From an uncultured Clostridium sp. (GTDB taxonomy: Bacteria; Bacillota; Clostridia; TANB77; CAG-508), in NCBI GenBank assembly GCA_905203195.1, contig CAJKVD010000048.1, forward strand, positions 1-6,147: 6,147 nucleotides of DNA, given 5' to 3'. Within the stretch, counting starts at the first letter, position 1; each line of letters opens with the position of its first letter. The translations under genes were made by a program, and so were the position numbers. The notes beneath the pieces are model-generated. The model saw only the letters and a program-made list of their open reading frames with translations. It did no database searches and was not told where the DNA came from. This document shows positions 6,003 to 6,147 of this stretch, piece by piece.

Positions 6003-6008
6003 ATTATA
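6003..6008 (-). promoter_or_regulatory. Possible -10 box for the DUF1540-type gene
   Basis: On the minus strand a perfect TATAAT (6008-6003) lies 39 bases before the ATG at 5963 and 19 bases beyond the stop of the right-edge gene. No good -35 box lies 16-18 bp upstream, where the sequence is an A/T run. The placement is right for a promoter but the support is thin. Confidence 0.35.
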
Positions 6009-6027
6009 ATGCACATTTTAAAAAAAA

Positions 6028-6147
6028 TTATTCATCACATGGAGAAATTCCATTATTTATACATTTTTGAGATGGCTCTTTAAAGCTTAAATACCAATTT
6101 ATACCATTTTTGTTTTTTTCTATTTGTTGTTGCCTTTCTTGCAATTC
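6028..6147 (-). CDS. Partial CDS: C-terminal 39 codons of an unrecognised protein
   Basis: A minus-strand frame enters from the right edge and ends at TAA (6030-6028). The visible end starts with a Gln/Glu-rich helix-like segment (ELQERQQQIEKNKNG). It passes through an aromatic strand-like stretch (INWYLSFKEP) and finishes with two cysteines (QKCINNGISPCDE). The mix of charged and aromatic residues, and the stop placed before the next gene in the same direction, favour a real gene end over a chance frame, but 39 codons are little evidence. The family is not recognisable. An eight-base T-run on the minus strand follows the stop directly, without a proper hairpin next to it. It would lie upstream of the DUF1540-type gene in the same direction, with 64 bases between stop and start. 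Confidence 0.5.
   Translation of the reverse strand, partial: ELQERQQQIEKNKNGINWYLSFKEPSQKCINNGISPCDE

Noticed and set aside
6020..6053. Terminator for the right-edge gene (ATGGA/TCCAT hairpin plus eight T on the minus strand)
   Set aside because: The stem is only five AT-rich pairs and sits 11 bases from the T-run, too far and too weak for intrinsic termination.
5901..6083. Plus-strand frame over the right-edge genes
   Set aside because: No ribosome binding site, no family features, and it lies antisense to the cysteine-patterned DUF1540-type gene.
5813..6147. ssrA (tmRNA) expected near smpB
   Set aside because: No tRNA-like ends or tag-coding frame were visible; the stretch is taken by two minus-strand genes.

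Overview
The window is very AT-rich, with A- and T-rich codon choice, strong purine-type ribosome binding sites (AGGAGG, GAAAGGA) and sigma-A style promoters. Trp is read from TGG and TGA serves as a stop, so the standard bacterial code applies. Together with SmpB and a small DUF1540-type cysteine protein, this suggests a low-GC member of the Bacillota, most likely a clostridium-like anaerobe. This is an inference from style and gene content. Genus cannot be read from the window. It looks like ordinary chromosome: there is no integrase, transposase, CRISPR array, tRNA or rRNA.

Left edge (1-325): the 5' end of a minus-strand gene for a membrane-anchored or secreted protein of unknown function. 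It runs divergently from a plus-strand gene for a six-helix DUF308/HdeD-like membrane protein (326-862). The two predicted promoters interlock in the shared 148-bp gap. A strong intrinsic terminator (867-908) closes the DUF308 gene.

Centre (927-4073): a 676-residue DnaB-type RecA-fold helicase/ATPase with a long acidic, repeat-rich linker and an extra N-terminal helical segment. It starts only 18 bases after the preceding terminator. It is followed by a textbook promoter (TTGACA, 17 bp, TGC-TATAAT) that drives a 339-residue HIT-family protein, about twice the usual length because of an unrecognised N-terminal domain.

Right part (4153-6147): a cytoplasmic type I phosphodiesterase/nucleotide pyrophosphatase-like enzyme, followed 11 bases later by smpB (trans-translation), probably one transcript. 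smpB converges on a small DUF1540-type gene. One symmetric hairpin holds the stop codons of both genes and probably terminates both strands. A further minus-strand gene enters from the right edge with only its last 39 codons.

The functional links are loose: DNA unwinding, nucleotide or nucleoside-phosphate hydrolysis (HIT plus phosphodiesterase) and ribosome rescue. I see no clear new defence or mobile system. The least conventional items are the acidic-linker DnaB paralogue, the extended HIT protein next to a phosphodiesterase, and the very compact regulatory layout.
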